Assembly: GCA_964565925.1 (NCBI GenBank)
Contig: CAZMGV010000019.1
Span: 11,060 to 75,059, forward strand
Length of the DNA: 64,000 nucleotides
Reading direction: 5' to 3'
From: CAZMGV01 sp964565925
GTDB lineage: Bacteria > JAGRBM01 > JAHCIT01
Under the pieces are notes generated by a model, which ran no database searches, had not been told where the DNA came from, and saw nothing but the letters and a program-made list of their open reading frames with translations. The stretch's first letter is position 1, and every line of letters starts with the position of its first letter. Shown here piece by piece: positions 15,280 to 24,236 of the stretch. A program made the translations under genes and the position numbers.

Positions 15280-16578
15280 ATGTCCACGAGCGTTGCAGCC
15301 AAGACTATTTCATCCGCCAAGAGCGCCCTGGTGGGCGACGAGGCCCAGCTCAAGCGGCAGGACCCGGAAATCTGGCAGACGCTGTCGGACGAACTGGAAC
15401 GCCAGCAGAGTCAGCTCGAGATGATCGCGTCGGAGAACTTCACCTCTCCGGCCGTCATGGCGGCGGTGTCGTCGGTACTGACTAACAAATACGCCGAAGG
15501 CTACCCGGGCAAGCGCTACTATGGCGGCTGCGAAGTGGTGGATGTCACCGAAACGCTCGCCATCGAGCGCGCCAAGAAACTGTTCAACTGCGCCTATGCG
15601 AACGTGCAGCCGCACTCGGGCTCGTCCGCGAACATGGAAGCCTACGCCGCGCTCATCAGCCCCGGCGACACCATTATGGGGCAGGATCTCTCCCACGGCG
15701 GGCACCTCACCCACGGATCGCCGGTGAACTTCTCCGGCTCGCTCTACAAAGTCGTGTCGTACCAGCTCAGCCCCGAAACGCAGCGGCTCGACTACGACAT
15801 GATTCTGAAGGCCGCGAAAGAGCACAAGCCGAAGCTGATTATCGCCGGTGCCTCCGCCTATGCGCGGCTCATCGACTTTGAACGGTTCAGGAAGATCGCC
15901 GACGAAGTGGGCGCCTACTTGCTCGCAGACATCGCCCATGTGGCGGGACTCGTGGTGACGGGCCAGCACCCGCACCCCTTCCCCCACTGCCATGTCGTGA
16001 CGACGACGACCCACAAGACGCTGCGCGGACCCCGCGGCGGGCTGATTCTCACGAACGACGAGGCGATCGCGAAGAAGATCAACTCCAAGGTGTTTCCCGG
16101 CAACCAGGGCGGTCCGCTTATGCACGTCGTCGCGGGCAAGGCGGTGGCGTTCAAGGAAGCGCTGGAACCGTCGTTCACCGACTACGCCAGGCAGATCATC
16201 AAAAACTGCCAGACGCTGGCGAAAGTGCTTGTCTCACGCGGCATTGATCTCGTCTCCGGCGGCACGGACAACCACCTGTTGCTGGTCGATCTTTCCAAGC
16301 GCGACGTGACCGGCAAGGACGTGGAAGACGCGCTCGGCCACGCCGGTATCACGGTGAACAAAAACACCGTGCCCTACGAGAAACGCTCGCCGTTCGTCAC
16401 CTCGGGGGTCCGTATCGGCACCGCCGCGCTCACGACTCGCGGCATGAAGGAACCGGAGATGGAAAAGATCGCCGGCTGGATCGCCGACACTATCGAGCAC
16501 ACAAAGGACGAGAATAAGCTCGCCCAGATCCGCGAACAGGTGCTGGAACTGGCCCGCAAATTCCCGCTGTACCGATAA
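15280..16578 (+). CDS. glyA: Serine hydroxymethyltransferase
   Basis: This 432-residue PLP enzyme makes glycine and 5,10-methylene-THF from serine. The Schiff-base lysine is in VVTTTTHKTLRGPRGG (K246), and the N-terminal LEMIASENFTSPAVMAA and NKYAEGYPGKRYYGGCE are standard. The first about 27 residues (SVAAKTISSAKSALVGDEAQ) extend beyond the usual start, but AAGGGG about 9 nt before the ATG at 15280 supports it. The gene is 124 nt from rpiB and 9 nt from the dCMP deaminase. The leader is GC-rich with a small TTAGT-GA-ACTAA palindrome at 15215-15226; no riboswitch is recognised. Confidence 0.97.
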   Translation: MSTSVAAKTISSAKSALVGDEAQLKRQDPEIWQTLSDELERQQSQLEMIASENFTSPAVMAAVSSVLTNKYAEGYPGKRYYGGCEVVDVTETLAIERAKKLFNCAYANVQPHSGSSANMEAYAALISPGDTIMGQDLSHGGHLTHGSPVNFSGSLYKVVSYQLSPETQRLDYDMILKAAKEHKPKLIIAGASAYARLIDFERFRKIADEVGAYLLADIAHVAGLVVTGQHPHPFPHCHVVTTTTHKTLRGPRGGLILTNDEAIAKKINSKVFPGNQGGPLMHVVAGKAVAFKEALEPSFTDYARQIIKNCQTLAKVLVSRGIDLVSGGTDNHLLLVDLSKRDVTGKDVEDALGHAGITVNKNTVPYEKRSPFVTSGVRIGTAALTTRGMKEPEMEKIAGWIADTIEHTKDENKLAQIREQVLELARKFPLYR

Positions 16579-16587
16579 CCGGAACCA

Positions 16588-17163
16588 ATGGAAACGAAAC
16601 TGCGCAACACTCACGACCGTCCTGACTGGGACGAATATTTCATGGACATGGTCCATGTAGTGAAGAACCGCTCGACTTGTATCCGCCGGGCCGTGGGCGC
16701 GGTGATCGTGAAGGACAAGCAGGTGCTGGCGACCGGCTATAACGGCCAGCCCAAGGGCGCGGCCCATGCGGCTGACGTGGGTTGCCTGCGCGAGCGGCTC
16801 GGCGTGCCGTCAGGCGAACGGCATGAACTCTGCCGCGGACTCCATGCGGAACAGAACGCCATTATCCAGGCGGCCTATCATGGCGTCGCCATTGCCGGTG
16901 CGGAAGTGTACTGCACGACCAAGCCCTGCATCATCTGCGCGAAGATGCTCATCAACGCGGGAATCCAGCGGGTGATCTACGAAGAGTATTACGATGATCC
17001 GCTGGCCGACGAGCTGGCGGCCGAGTGCGGTATCCAGATGATCCAGTACGTCCCGAAAGACGCACGCAAGGATACGCCCGCACCGGTCATGAAAGAGAAG
17101 TCCGGGGTACCGGCCTTCGTACCTGGCCTCACCCACAAGGGCGACGCCGAACCGGGCAGATAA
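16588..17163 (+). CDS. Deoxycytidylate (dCMP) deaminase
   Basis: This 191-residue zinc deaminase of the ComEB/dCMP deaminase family converts dCMP to dUMP for thymidylate synthesis. The catalytic HAEQNAIIQAA (zinc His and proton-shuttle Glu) and the PCIICAKMLINAGI zinc-Cys pair are intact. A further Cys/His group is present in DVGCLRERLGVPSGERHELCRGLHAEQ, as in this family. It starts 9 nt after glyA, which makes the methylene-THF that thymidylate synthase uses, so the pairing is metabolically coherent. The C-terminal 35 residues beyond the core are polar and of no known role. Confidence 0.93.
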   Translation: METKLRNTHDRPDWDEYFMDMVHVVKNRSTCIRRAVGAVIVKDKQVLATGYNGQPKGAAHAADVGCLRERLGVPSGERHELCRGLHAEQNAIIQAAYHGVAIAGAEVYCTTKPCIICAKMLINAGIQRVIYEEYYDDPLADELAAECGIQMIQYVPKDARKDTPAPVMKEKSGVPAFVPGLTHKGDAEPGR

Positions 17164-17166
17164 ACC

Positions 17167-17622
17167 GTGAAGTGTCCCTTCTGCGGCCATCTCGACACCG
17201 CCGTTGTCGACTCCCGGGAAACCCCCGATCAGAAACAGGTGCGCCGCCGCCGCGAGTGCAAGTCGTGCAGCGAGCGGTTCACGACCTACGAGACCGTCGA
17301 AGAAGTCCTCCCGCAGGTGGTCAAGAAAGACGGCCGCCGCGAGCCGTGGGATCGCCACAAACTCCATATCGGCCTGCGCCGGGCCTGCGAAAAGCGGCCC
17401 GTCTCCGAGCAGCAGATCGAAGACGCCTTAAGGCGCGTGGAAGAGAAGCTGTTCGAGAGAAATCCCCGCGAAGTGAAGTCGCAGGATATCGGCGCGGCGC
17501 TGATCGACGAACTTCAGGCGCTAGACCCCATCGCCTACCTGCGGTTCGCCAGCGTCTATCGGGAGTTCGACGACCCGCGCCAGTTCGTCGAAGAGGTCAA
17601 CAAGCTGCTGGGGCGCAAATAG
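17167..17622 (+). CDS. nrdR: Transcriptional repressor NrdR
   Basis: This 151-residue regulator of ribonucleotide reductase genes has an N-terminal zinc ribbon MKCPFCGH...RRRRECKSCSERFTTYE (two Cys pairs). An ATP-cone follows with VVKKDGRREPWDRHKL and YLRFASVYREFDD. It senses dATP/ATP and binds NrdR boxes upstream of nrd operons. The GTG start at 17167 lies 3 nt after the deaminase stop, so the genes are coupled. The order glyA-deaminase-nrdR is classical; the rib and nusB genes that often follow are absent here. No nrd gene is in the window. Confidence 0.96.
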   Translation: MKCPFCGHLDTAVVDSRETPDQKQVRRRRECKSCSERFTTYETVEEVLPQVVKKDGRREPWDRHKLHIGLRRACEKRPVSEQQIEDALRRVEEKLFERNPREVKSQDIGAALIDELQALDPIAYLRFASVYREFDDPRQFVEEVNKLLGRK

Positions 17623-17637
17623 CCTTCAAGTTAAAGG

Positions 17638-18096
17638 TTACGCCGCCGGCGGCAGATAGCCCATTCTACGCGCCGCCTCGACCACCTTGCCCGGCAGTTT
17701 CCAGACCCGGCCATCCAGCAGCGGCATTTTGAACTCGGTATACGCGTAACCCCACATCTTCCTGTCGGCGATCCATTCGAGATCGCGCCACGGAATGAGC
17801 AACGGCTCGTGAAACGAGCCGAACGGCCGCTGCACAGCGATATACAGCCCCCGGTCGCTCACGACAAACCGGATACAGTTGTTGTAACCGCCCATTTTGA
17901 ACGTCCCCATGCTCCGCCAGCGGAACACCTCGCCCGGGGGTTCGCGCCCGGCGGTATATTTAACGGCGAGGGTCAGCCAGCCGCTCATCCGGGCCGCCAG
18001 ATAAAACGTCAGCGTCCACGTCAGCGGGATGAAGACGAAGGGGATTGCGAGCGACAGGTAGCAGAGAAACGAGCGGGAGGTTTCCACAGAGTCCAT
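17638..18096 (-). CDS. Small membrane-anchored hypothetical protein
   Basis: This 152-residue protein has two N-terminal hydrophobic segments (about 10-30 and 33-50) and then a soluble domain rich in Trp and Tyr (FVVSDRGLYIAV, LIPWRDLEWIADRKMWGYAY). The soluble part looks like a small PH-like or bPH-like beta domain (a guess from pattern). It begins right after the stop of the P-type ATPase on the same strand, so the two are probably cotranscribed. Function is unknown; an accessory role for the pump is inference from position. Confidence 0.6.
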   Translation of the reverse strand: MDSVETSRSFLCYLSLAIPFVFIPLTWTLTFYLAARMSGWLTLAVKYTAGREPPGEVFRWRSMGTFKMGGYNNCIRFVVSDRGLYIAVQRPFGSFHEPLLIPWRDLEWIADRKMWGYAYTEFKMPLLDGRVWKLPGKVVEAARRMGYLPPAA

Positions 18097-18097
18097 T

Positions 18098-20521
18098 CTA
18101 CTTCCCGGCGGTTCCAGAAACGACCGGCGGCGTAAACCATCTCCGCAGCAGCTTGAAGATTTCCAGAACGGTCACCGGGATGAGGCCGAGGGCGAGCGCG
18201 GTCAGCCCCTCCGCGGCGGTCAGGTGCGTAAGCCCGAACAGTCCGCGCGTGAACGGCACATGATGGATTCCGAGCTGGATACATGACGACAGCAGGATCA
18301 CGGCGACCAGCCGGAGGTTACTGAACGCGCCGACCTCCCAGTAGGTATGAACGACGCTGCGGGCGGTGAACGCACGGAACAGTTCGCAGAACACCATCAC
18401 GGAAAAGGCCATCGTGCGGGCCGGCTGCAGTCCTTCAGCATGGAGCGTATGCACATACACACCCAGCACGAGGGCCGCCTCCAGGGCGCCGACCAGAACG
18501 ACATAAGCCCACTGCCTCTGTCCCAGAATCGGTTCGGCGGGGCTGCGCGGCGGACGCTCCAGCAGCCCGCTTTCGGCCGGGTCCATGACCAGCGCCAGCG
18601 CCGGAAGCCCGTCCGTCACCAGGTTAATCCAGAGGATCTGGAGCGGCAGCAGCGGGAGCGGGAGCCCCATCAGCGAGGCGCAGAGCATCAGCGTCAGCTC
18701 TCCGGCGTTCCCGGCCAGCAGGTACACCAGGGTCTTGCGGATATTCTCGTAGATCCCCCGCCCCTCCTGGATGGCGGCAACGATGCTCGCGAAATTATCA
18801 TCGAGCAGGATCATGTCGGACGCCTCGCGGGCTACCTCGGTACCGGCCTTACCCATGGCGATTCCGATGTGCGCTTCCTTGAGAGCCGGTGCGTCATTCA
18901 CTCCGTCGCCCGTCATGGCGACGATGTGACCCTGTTCTTTCAGCCGGCGGACGATCGTGAGCTTTTCCTCCGGCGTCACCCGTGCGTGGACGTGCTCATG
19001 TTCCGAATGGCCGTCGCGGATGATCCCCAGTTCGGCCGCGATGGTCCTTGCCGTTACCGGATGGTCACCCGTGATCATGACCGTGTGGATACCAGCCCGG
19101 TGCGCCTGTTCCACGGCCCGGATCGCCTCCGGTCTCGGCGGGTCGGCGATACCGACCACACCGAGGAGCGAGAGGTTTTTCTCTTCGTAATCGCTGCCCG
19201 TGGCGACCCCGATCACCCGAAGGCCCTTTTCGGCCATCTGGGCGGCCGCCTCCTTTACACCCGGGAGCGAATGCGAGCAGACCTCCAGCAGGGATTCGAG
19301 GGCGCCCTTCACATAGAGCACCTCGTCGCCGCGCCAGATCGACATCCGCTTGCGGACTGAATCGAACGGGTTCTCCATGACCCTCGGGATGACATTCTCA
19401 ATCTCCTCGCGGCGGACGCCGAGCCGGGCGGCTTCCACCAGCAGGGCAATTTCCGTCGTATCGCCCCGGCCCGAGAGGCCTGTGCCGTCCAGTTCGGCGT
19501 CGGAGCAGGCGGCGGCCGCGAAAAGGAGCGCCTTGGGGTCGGGAGACCAGACTTCACGGACGGTCATCACCCCGGTGGTCAGCGTGCCGGTCTTGTCGGT
19601 GCAGATCACCGTGGCGCACCCGAGGGTTTCCACGGCGGGCAGCCTGCGGACCAGAACATTCCGCTCCACCATCCGCTGCACACCGACGGCCAGCGCGATG
19701 GTGACGATCGCCGGCAGCCCCTCCGGAACGGCCGCGATCGCCAGCGACACCGACGACATGAGCACTTCCATCGGCGGCGATCCGCGCCATAGACCCAGCA
19801 GTGCGACAACCGTCACGATTCCCAGGCAGGCCACAAGCAGTGACCGCCCCACCTGTTCGAGCCGGTCCTGGAGCGGGGTCCGGGTGTCTCCGGTTTCGGC
19901 CAGCAGTGCGGCGATCCTGCCCAGCTCCGTCCGCATGCCGGTGGCCGTAACGACGGCGCGGCCGGTGCCGTTCGTGACGACAGTCCCGAGAAATACCCGG
20001 TTGCGCTGTTCGGCGAGCGGCGTGCCGGCAGGAATATCGTCCGTGCTTTTCTCAACCGGAGCACTCTCGCCCGTGAGCGCCGCCTCGCCGGTCTGAAGGG
20101 AACGGGCGGCCACGAGCGTTGCGTCAGCGGCTACGAGGTCTCCCGCTTCGACAATCAGCAGGTCGCCGGGGGCCACTTCAGCCGACGGTACCGATACCGT
20201 TTTCCCGTCGCGGACGACCCTTGCCAGGGGGGCGGCCATCGAGCGTAGCGCCTTGATTGCCTGCTCCGCGCGGTACTCCTGCAGGAACCCGACGATTCCG
20301 TTGATCAGGACGATCACCCCGATGGCGACCGCCTCGACCGTTTCACCGATCATGAAGGCGACGCCACAGGCAACAATCAGCAGGATGACCGTAAGGCCGG
20401 TGAACTGCCGGGCGAGCTGCACGATGGCGCCCGGTCCTTCCTTGCGGACCAGTTCGTTGCGGCCGTTCTCGGACAGCCGCCGTGCGGCATCTTCCGAGGT
20501 CAGTCCCTGCGGATCAGGCAT
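18098..20521 (-). CDS. P-type cation-transporting ATPase (P2A Ca2+-like)
   Basis: This is an 807-residue cation pump. In order: N-terminal cation ATPase domain (GLTSEDAARRLSENGRNEL), actuator motif LTGESAPVEK (about 149), the M4 ion-site motif AIAAVPEGLPA (PEGLP 266-270), phosphorylation site CTDKTGTLT (D309), the hinge MTGDGVNDAPALKEA, and a C-terminal membrane bundle with NLVTDGLPALALVMDP. PEGLP and the C-terminal bundle point to the Ca2+ (P2A) or Na+/Mn2+-type branch rather than heavy-metal P1B pumps. No metal-binding N-terminal repeats are present. GGAG precedes the ATG. The transported ion is not certain. Confidence 0.9.
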   Translation of the reverse strand: MPDPQGLTSEDAARRLSENGRNELVRKEGPGAIVQLARQFTGLTVILLIVACGVAFMIGETVEAVAIGVIVLINGIVGFLQEYRAEQAIKALRSMAAPLARVVRDGKTVSVPSAEVAPGDLLIVEAGDLVAADATLVAARSLQTGEAALTGESAPVEKSTDDIPAGTPLAEQRNRVFLGTVVTNGTGRAVVTATGMRTELGRIAALLAETGDTRTPLQDRLEQVGRSLLVACLGIVTVVALLGLWRGSPPMEVLMSSVSLAIAAVPEGLPAIVTIALAVGVQRMVERNVLVRRLPAVETLGCATVICTDKTGTLTTGVMTVREVWSPDPKALLFAAAACSDAELDGTGLSGRGDTTEIALLVEAARLGVRREEIENVIPRVMENPFDSVRKRMSIWRGDEVLYVKGALESLLEVCSHSLPGVKEAAAQMAEKGLRVIGVATGSDYEEKNLSLLGVVGIADPPRPEAIRAVEQAHRAGIHTVMITGDHPVTARTIAAELGIIRDGHSEHEHVHARVTPEEKLTIVRRLKEQGHIVAMTGDGVNDAPALKEAHIGIAMGKAGTEVAREASDMILLDDNFASIVAAIQEGRGIYENIRKTLVYLLAGNAGELTLMLCASLMGLPLPLLPLQILWINLVTDGLPALALVMDPAESGLLERPPRSPAEPILGQRQWAYVVLVGALEAALVLGVYVHTLHAEGLQPARTMAFSVMVFCELFRAFTARSVVHTYWEVGAFSNLRLVAVILLSSCIQLGIHHVPFTRGLFGLTHLTAAEGLTALALGLIPVTVLEIFKLLRRWFTPPVVSGTAGK

Positions 20522-20607
20522 GGGTGGGCTCCAGAATCATCCCATAAAGGATAGCGCCGAAAGCCCCTTTAATTGAGGACCTGTGTCATGCCGGGATAAT
20601 GGAGTTT

Positions 20608-21462
20608 TCAGGCCATCAGGATGCCGAAGACGATCTCTTCGGCCTTCTTGAGGTCGTCCGCGGTCGAATGAGAGTTGAGCCGCAGTTCGATCAGCGCACC
20701 CATGACGGCGACGATCTTGATCCGGACATATTTAATATCCGGCGGTTCGCGGTCCGGGTGCAGTTCGCGGAACGTGGGAAGCAGTATCTCCGCCATCTCG
20801 GCGCGGAACCGGTCGGCGAGCGGTTCCATGGCGCTGCCGGGGCGCAGCGCCTCGCTCACGACCACCTGCGCCATCCGCTCGATCACCGCCATGCCGCCCA
20901 GCAGGATCTGCACGAACCGGTGCAGCCGCTGGTCGGCGGGGCCCTCGCGTCCGGCTTCGCGCCGCGCCATCTCTAGAATGACCGTCAGAAACAGGTCCGA
21001 AATCGAAGCGAGCACTTCGTGTTTGTTGCGGAAGAACTGGTAGAAGGTCCGGGGCGAGACGTCGCCCGCTTTCAGGATTTCCTCGATCCGGGCCTTCTCG
21101 AATCCGTTGGTGGCGAACGTGACGGACGCGCCGCGCATAATCCGGGCGTAGCCGGAGTTCAGGCCCACTCCTTCGGAGAGCCGGAGCAGCAGATCCAACA
21201 CCGGAGCCGAGCCCCCGTCCGGCAGGCTGACCTTGACGATCTCGCTCTGCATGGAGAGGAACTTCATCACCGCCGCGGGCCCCATGGGCATGATTCCGCC
21301 AAACAGCAGGATTGCCTGGTTCTTGAGCGCCGCGAGAAATTTTTCTCCCTCATCTGCACGGGAGGGGGCGTGGTCCCGCTTGCCCGGCTTCGCCCGCCCG
21401 ACGACCGACTTAAAGGTCTTGGTTATCGGGCTGGTGTACGGTTCGATGGGGTTCTTGGCCAT
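20608..21462 (-). CDS. TetR-type regulator with long N-terminal extension
   Basis: At 284 residues this is far longer than a usual TetR protein (about 200). The HTH domain begins only at about residue 108: RIMRGASVTFATNGFEKARI, then EEILKAGDVSPRTFYQFFRN and KHEVLASISD. The first 107 residues contain a charged stretch and two hydrophobic helices (AILLFGGIMPMGPAAVMKFL and APVLDLLLRLSEGVGL), which I cannot assign. The gene is divergent from an SCP2-domain gene. A palindrome over that promoter is the likely operator, so this protein probably controls the lipid cluster that follows (inference). Confidence 0.78.
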   Translation of the reverse strand: MAKNPIEPYTSPITKTFKSVVGRAKPGKRDHAPSRADEGEKFLAALKNQAILLFGGIMPMGPAAVMKFLSMQSEIVKVSLPDGGSAPVLDLLLRLSEGVGLNSGYARIMRGASVTFATNGFEKARIEEILKAGDVSPRTFYQFFRNKHEVLASISDLFLTVILEMARREAGREGPADQRLHRFVQILLGGMAVIERMAQVVVSEALRPGSAMEPLADRFRAEMAEILLPTFRELHPDREPPDIKYVRIKIVAVMGALIELRLNSHSTADDLKKAEEIVFGILMA

Positions 21463-21568
21463 GTGGACTCTTTATAAGCCGTTTTTACCCTCCGGTCCAT
21501 GGCGGCAGGGCTCCAGAGGCTCTCAATATGCCCGTAAACCCCTTGGCGGGGGTATAAAAACAGGGTGC

Positions 21569-21596
21569 TTGACGCGGCGCACCCAGTTAGTATAAA
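21569..21596 (+). promoter_or_regulatory. Promoter of the SCP2-PF10118 cluster
   Basis: TTGACG (21569-21574) and TATAAA (21591-21596) are spaced by 16 bp, about 70 nt ahead of the SCP2 gene start. The -10 is embedded in the palindrome described separately. Confidence 0.6.
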
Positions 21597-21606
21597 TTGT
21601 TTATAC
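21590..21606. promoter_or_regulatory. Palindromic operator GTATAAA-TTG-TTTATAC
   Basis: A perfect 7-bp inverted repeat with a 3-nt spacer covers the -10 of the SCP2 promoter in the gap between the divergent TetR and SCP2 genes. A related half-site GTATAAA sits at about 21552. Position and symmetry suggest TetR repression. Confidence 0.65.
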
Positions 21607-21665
21607 CATGAGCTGACGCATGAACCCCATACCGGGGTCGTGACGGCCGGCAAGAGGAGATGCAC

Positions 21666-22241
21666 ATGACCCCGAAACAGTTACTCGATGAAGTCGTCCC
21701 GAAGAAACTGGCGGAAATCGCCGGCATAGCGTTCCCCGACCTTCCGGTCGAAATGCAGGTCACCATCGAAGGCGATCAGGGCGGCACCTGGATGATGCAC
21801 GCCAAGGGCGGAAAGCCGCAGGTCAAAAGCGGAAAAGCCACCGACCCGATCGTTCACCTCAAGACCAACCGCGAAGCCTTCGATATGGGCTTCAAGCGGG
21901 CAGGCGCACAGGCGCTCGAAATGGATATCACCGGACCTGTGAAGATCGCCGTCAGCATGCTGCCCGACGGTGCGAAGATCGAGATGATCCGCACCCAGAT
22001 GGCCGGAACACTCCTGTTCAAGGTGGCTACCGACGAAGGCGACGCGCTGTTCGGAATCGGTTTCAATGGAGATGCCGATCTGGGCAATCCGCGCTGTACG
22101 ATCGAGACGTCCGAAAACGAACTGAACGAGATGCGCGAGCAGAAAATGCCGCCGCAACAGGCGTTCATGGCCGGCAAGATCCGCCTATCGGGTGATCTGT
22201 CGCTGGCGATGTCTGCCGCAATGCTCCTCCCGATGGGATGA
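21666..22241 (+). CDS. SCP2 sterol-binding-domain protein
   Basis: This 191-residue cytosolic protein has an SCP2-like lipid-binding fold. The segments IEGDQGGTWMMHAKGGKPQV and ATDPIVHLKTNREAFDMGF, and the C-terminal QQAFMAGKIRLSGDLSLAM, are the family pattern. SCP2 domains hold sterols, fatty acyl-CoA or other lipids in a tunnel. Between about residues 70 and 160 there is an inserted segment (GPVKIAVSMLPDGAKIEM and following) that makes it longer than a single SCP2 domain. GAGGAG at 21654-21659 selects the ATG at 21666. It heads a run with two PF10118 proteins and flavoenzymes, suggesting work on hydrophobic substrates. Confidence 0.82.
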   Translation: MTPKQLLDEVVPKKLAEIAGIAFPDLPVEMQVTIEGDQGGTWMMHAKGGKPQVKSGKATDPIVHLKTNREAFDMGFKRAGAQALEMDITGPVKIAVSMLPDGAKIEMIRTQMAGTLLFKVATDEGDALFGIGFNGDADLGNPRCTIETSENELNEMREQKMPPQQAFMAGKIRLSGDLSLAMSAAMLLPMG

Positions 22242-22301
22242 GCTGCTGATCCGGAATTTCCTCACCCCGTGAGACAACCGCTCCATGGAGGCACCCGCCC
22301 A

Positions 22302-23174
22302 GTGAATACAGCAACCGCCAGGACGACCAGAACCGCAAAAAATCACGGAACCGCCCACCGCCAGGCGACCGTCCTTCCGGACGGCGTCGACATCCAGATC
22401 CGTCACCCTAAGTTCGACCTGACCAAAGACCGCAAGCACTGGCTGGGCGGCGACCCGCTCATGAGCCGGGTCGTCGACGCCCTGTCGATGTTCTTCCCCG
22501 ACGGCGAGAAGTTCTTCATCGACTCGGTGATCCGCTTCAAGGACGAGGTCACCGACCCGGCTCTTAAGAAGCAGGTCGCCGCGTTCGCAGGTCAGGAGGG
22601 CGCCCACACGGCCGAGCATCGCAAATACAACGTGATCGCCGCCGGCAAGGGCGCTCCGAAGGCGGAACGTGTCGCCGGATTCCTGCTCGGAACGGGGCGC
22701 CGGTTCGTGAGCGCCCGCGGCCAGCTGGCCGTCACCGTGGCACTGGAGCACCTTACCGCGACGCTCGCGGACCTGATTCTTCGGGACGAGAAACTCGCGG
22801 GTACCATCGATCTCGAGCACCGGAAGCTGCTGCTGTGGCACGCCGCCGAGGAGACCGAGCACAAGTCGGTCGCCTTCGACGTGTACAAGGTGGTGGGCGG
22901 GGGCTTTCTCCGGCGGGCGTTCTTCATGGTCGTGGCTACCGGGTTTCTCGTTGCCGCGACCACCGGTGTTACGGCGGTATTTCTCTGGAAAGACCGGGAA
23001 CTGCTCAAGCTCCGCAACTTCCGGAGCCTGTTCAACCTGCTATTCCGCACGCCCGGTTTCGTGACGAAAATGGCGCCCGAATACCTGCGCTACTTCCGGC
23101 CTGGCTTTACGCCGTGGCAGCACGACAATTCGGACCTGCTCGCCGCGTGGAAACTGCAATATAACCAGGCCTGA
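22302..23174 (+). CDS. PF10118 predicted metal-dependent hydrolase, copy A
   Basis: This 290-residue ferritin-like helical protein of the PF10118 family has Glu/His motifs expected to bind a di-metal centre: FAGQEGAHTAEHRKY, VALEHLTATLAD and WHAAEETEHKSVAFDVY. A hydrophobic helix near the C-terminal third (FFMVVATGFLVAATTGVTAVFL) suggests membrane association. The family is annotated as a metal-dependent hydrolase, but the fold is that of di-iron oxygenases and its chemistry is not settled to my knowledge. GTG at 22302 is used because GGAGG lies about 10 nt upstream. A second copy follows directly. Confidence 0.85.
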   Translation: MNTATARTTRTAKNHGTAHRQATVLPDGVDIQIRHPKFDLTKDRKHWLGGDPLMSRVVDALSMFFPDGEKFFIDSVIRFKDEVTDPALKKQVAAFAGQEGAHTAEHRKYNVIAAGKGAPKAERVAGFLLGTGRRFVSARGQLAVTVALEHLTATLADLILRDEKLAGTIDLEHRKLLLWHAAEETEHKSVAFDVYKVVGGGFLRRAFFMVVATGFLVAATTGVTAVFLWKDRELLKLRNFRSLFNLLFRTPGFVTKMAPEYLRYFRPGFTPWQHDNSDLLAAWKLQYNQA

Positions 23175-23273
23175 AGCGGGCGAAACCCCGTTCTTTCACG
23201 ACCTGTGCCCGATAGCTCTGCGACCAATAGATGATCGCCAGTATAAAACCTGAACCAACCAAGGAGTCATCCC

Positions 23274-24113
23274 ATGACTGCCCCTGAAACTGTACCTGCG
23301 AAACAGTCCATGCCGCTTCCCCCGGGTGTCGACATCAAGGTCCGCCACATGAAGTTCGAGTTCCCCGAAAAGCGCTACTGGCTGGACAACGACGCCTTTG
23401 CGACGCGCTTCATCGAGGCGCTGTCGATGTTCTTCCCCGACGGCGAAACGTTCTTCGTGAAGTCCGTCCTTCACTTCCGGGACAAGATCACCGACCCCGA
23501 GCTCAAGAAGCAGGTCGCGGCGTTCGCCGGGCAGGAGCATATCCACTCGACCGAACACCAGAAATACAACGCCCGCGCCGCCGGCCCGCACCAGAAGCAG
23601 TACGAAAAGGTTGCCGACTTCCTGCTGAACGGCCCCCTCGGAAAGGTCTCCTCGCCGCTCGACAAGCTGGCCGTCACGACGGCTCTCGAACATTTCACGG
23701 CGATCCTTGCCGATGAGTTTCTGAAGAACCCGGTCTACTCCACCAAAATGGAACCGGCCCATGCGAAGCTCTGGCTCTGGCACGCCGCCGAGGAGACCGA
23801 GCACAAGGCGGTCGCCTTCGACGTCTACAAGACGATGGGCGGGGGCTATATCCGGCGGGCGTTCTTCATGCTCGCGGCGACGATCGGAATCCTGTTCGCG
23901 GGGCTGTCCGTCTGCGCCGTCATGCTGTGGCGCGACCGGATGCTGTTCCGCTGGAAGACCTTCACGAGCTTCATCAAGTGGGGCTTCACATCGCCCGGGC
24001 TGTTTGTCCGCGTCGCCGGCGACTGGCTGGAATATTTCCGGCCGAATTTCCATCCCTGGCAGCAGGATAATTCGCACCTGCTGGCCGAATGGAAGAAACA
24101 GTACGCGGCGTAG
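23274..24113 (+). CDS. PF10118 predicted metal-dependent hydrolase, copy B
   Basis: This 279-residue paralogue of the preceding gene is roughly half identical by eye and collinear over the whole length. Shared blocks are ALSMFFPDGE, LKKQVAAFAGQE, WHAAEETEHK and AFDVYK. The metal motifs FAGQEHIHSTEHQKYN, ALEHFTAILADE and WHAAEETEHKAVAFD are all kept, so both copies should be active. It likewise carries one hydrophobic segment (FFMLAATIGILFAGLSVCAVML). AAGGAG precedes the ATG. Tandem duplication with retention of both sites suggests a heteromer or two related substrates (inference). Confidence 0.86.
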   Translation: MTAPETVPAKQSMPLPPGVDIKVRHMKFEFPEKRYWLDNDAFATRFIEALSMFFPDGETFFVKSVLHFRDKITDPELKKQVAAFAGQEHIHSTEHQKYNARAAGPHQKQYEKVADFLLNGPLGKVSSPLDKLAVTTALEHFTAILADEFLKNPVYSTKMEPAHAKLWLWHAAEETEHKAVAFDVYKTMGGGYIRRAFFMLAATIGILFAGLSVCAVMLWRDRMLFRWKTFTSFIKWGFTSPGLFVRVAGDWLEYFRPNFHPWQQDNSHLLAEWKKQYAA

Positions 24114-24236
24114 ACAGACCGTTTCCCTGTCCGTCCTTTTGTAAGCCATAGTTACCGGGCCATAGTTCTGGACCAGCCTGATGGCATGCGCGGCGACCGT
24201 TCCCGTAACCAGCGGCGGCGCCGACGGAGGTGACCT

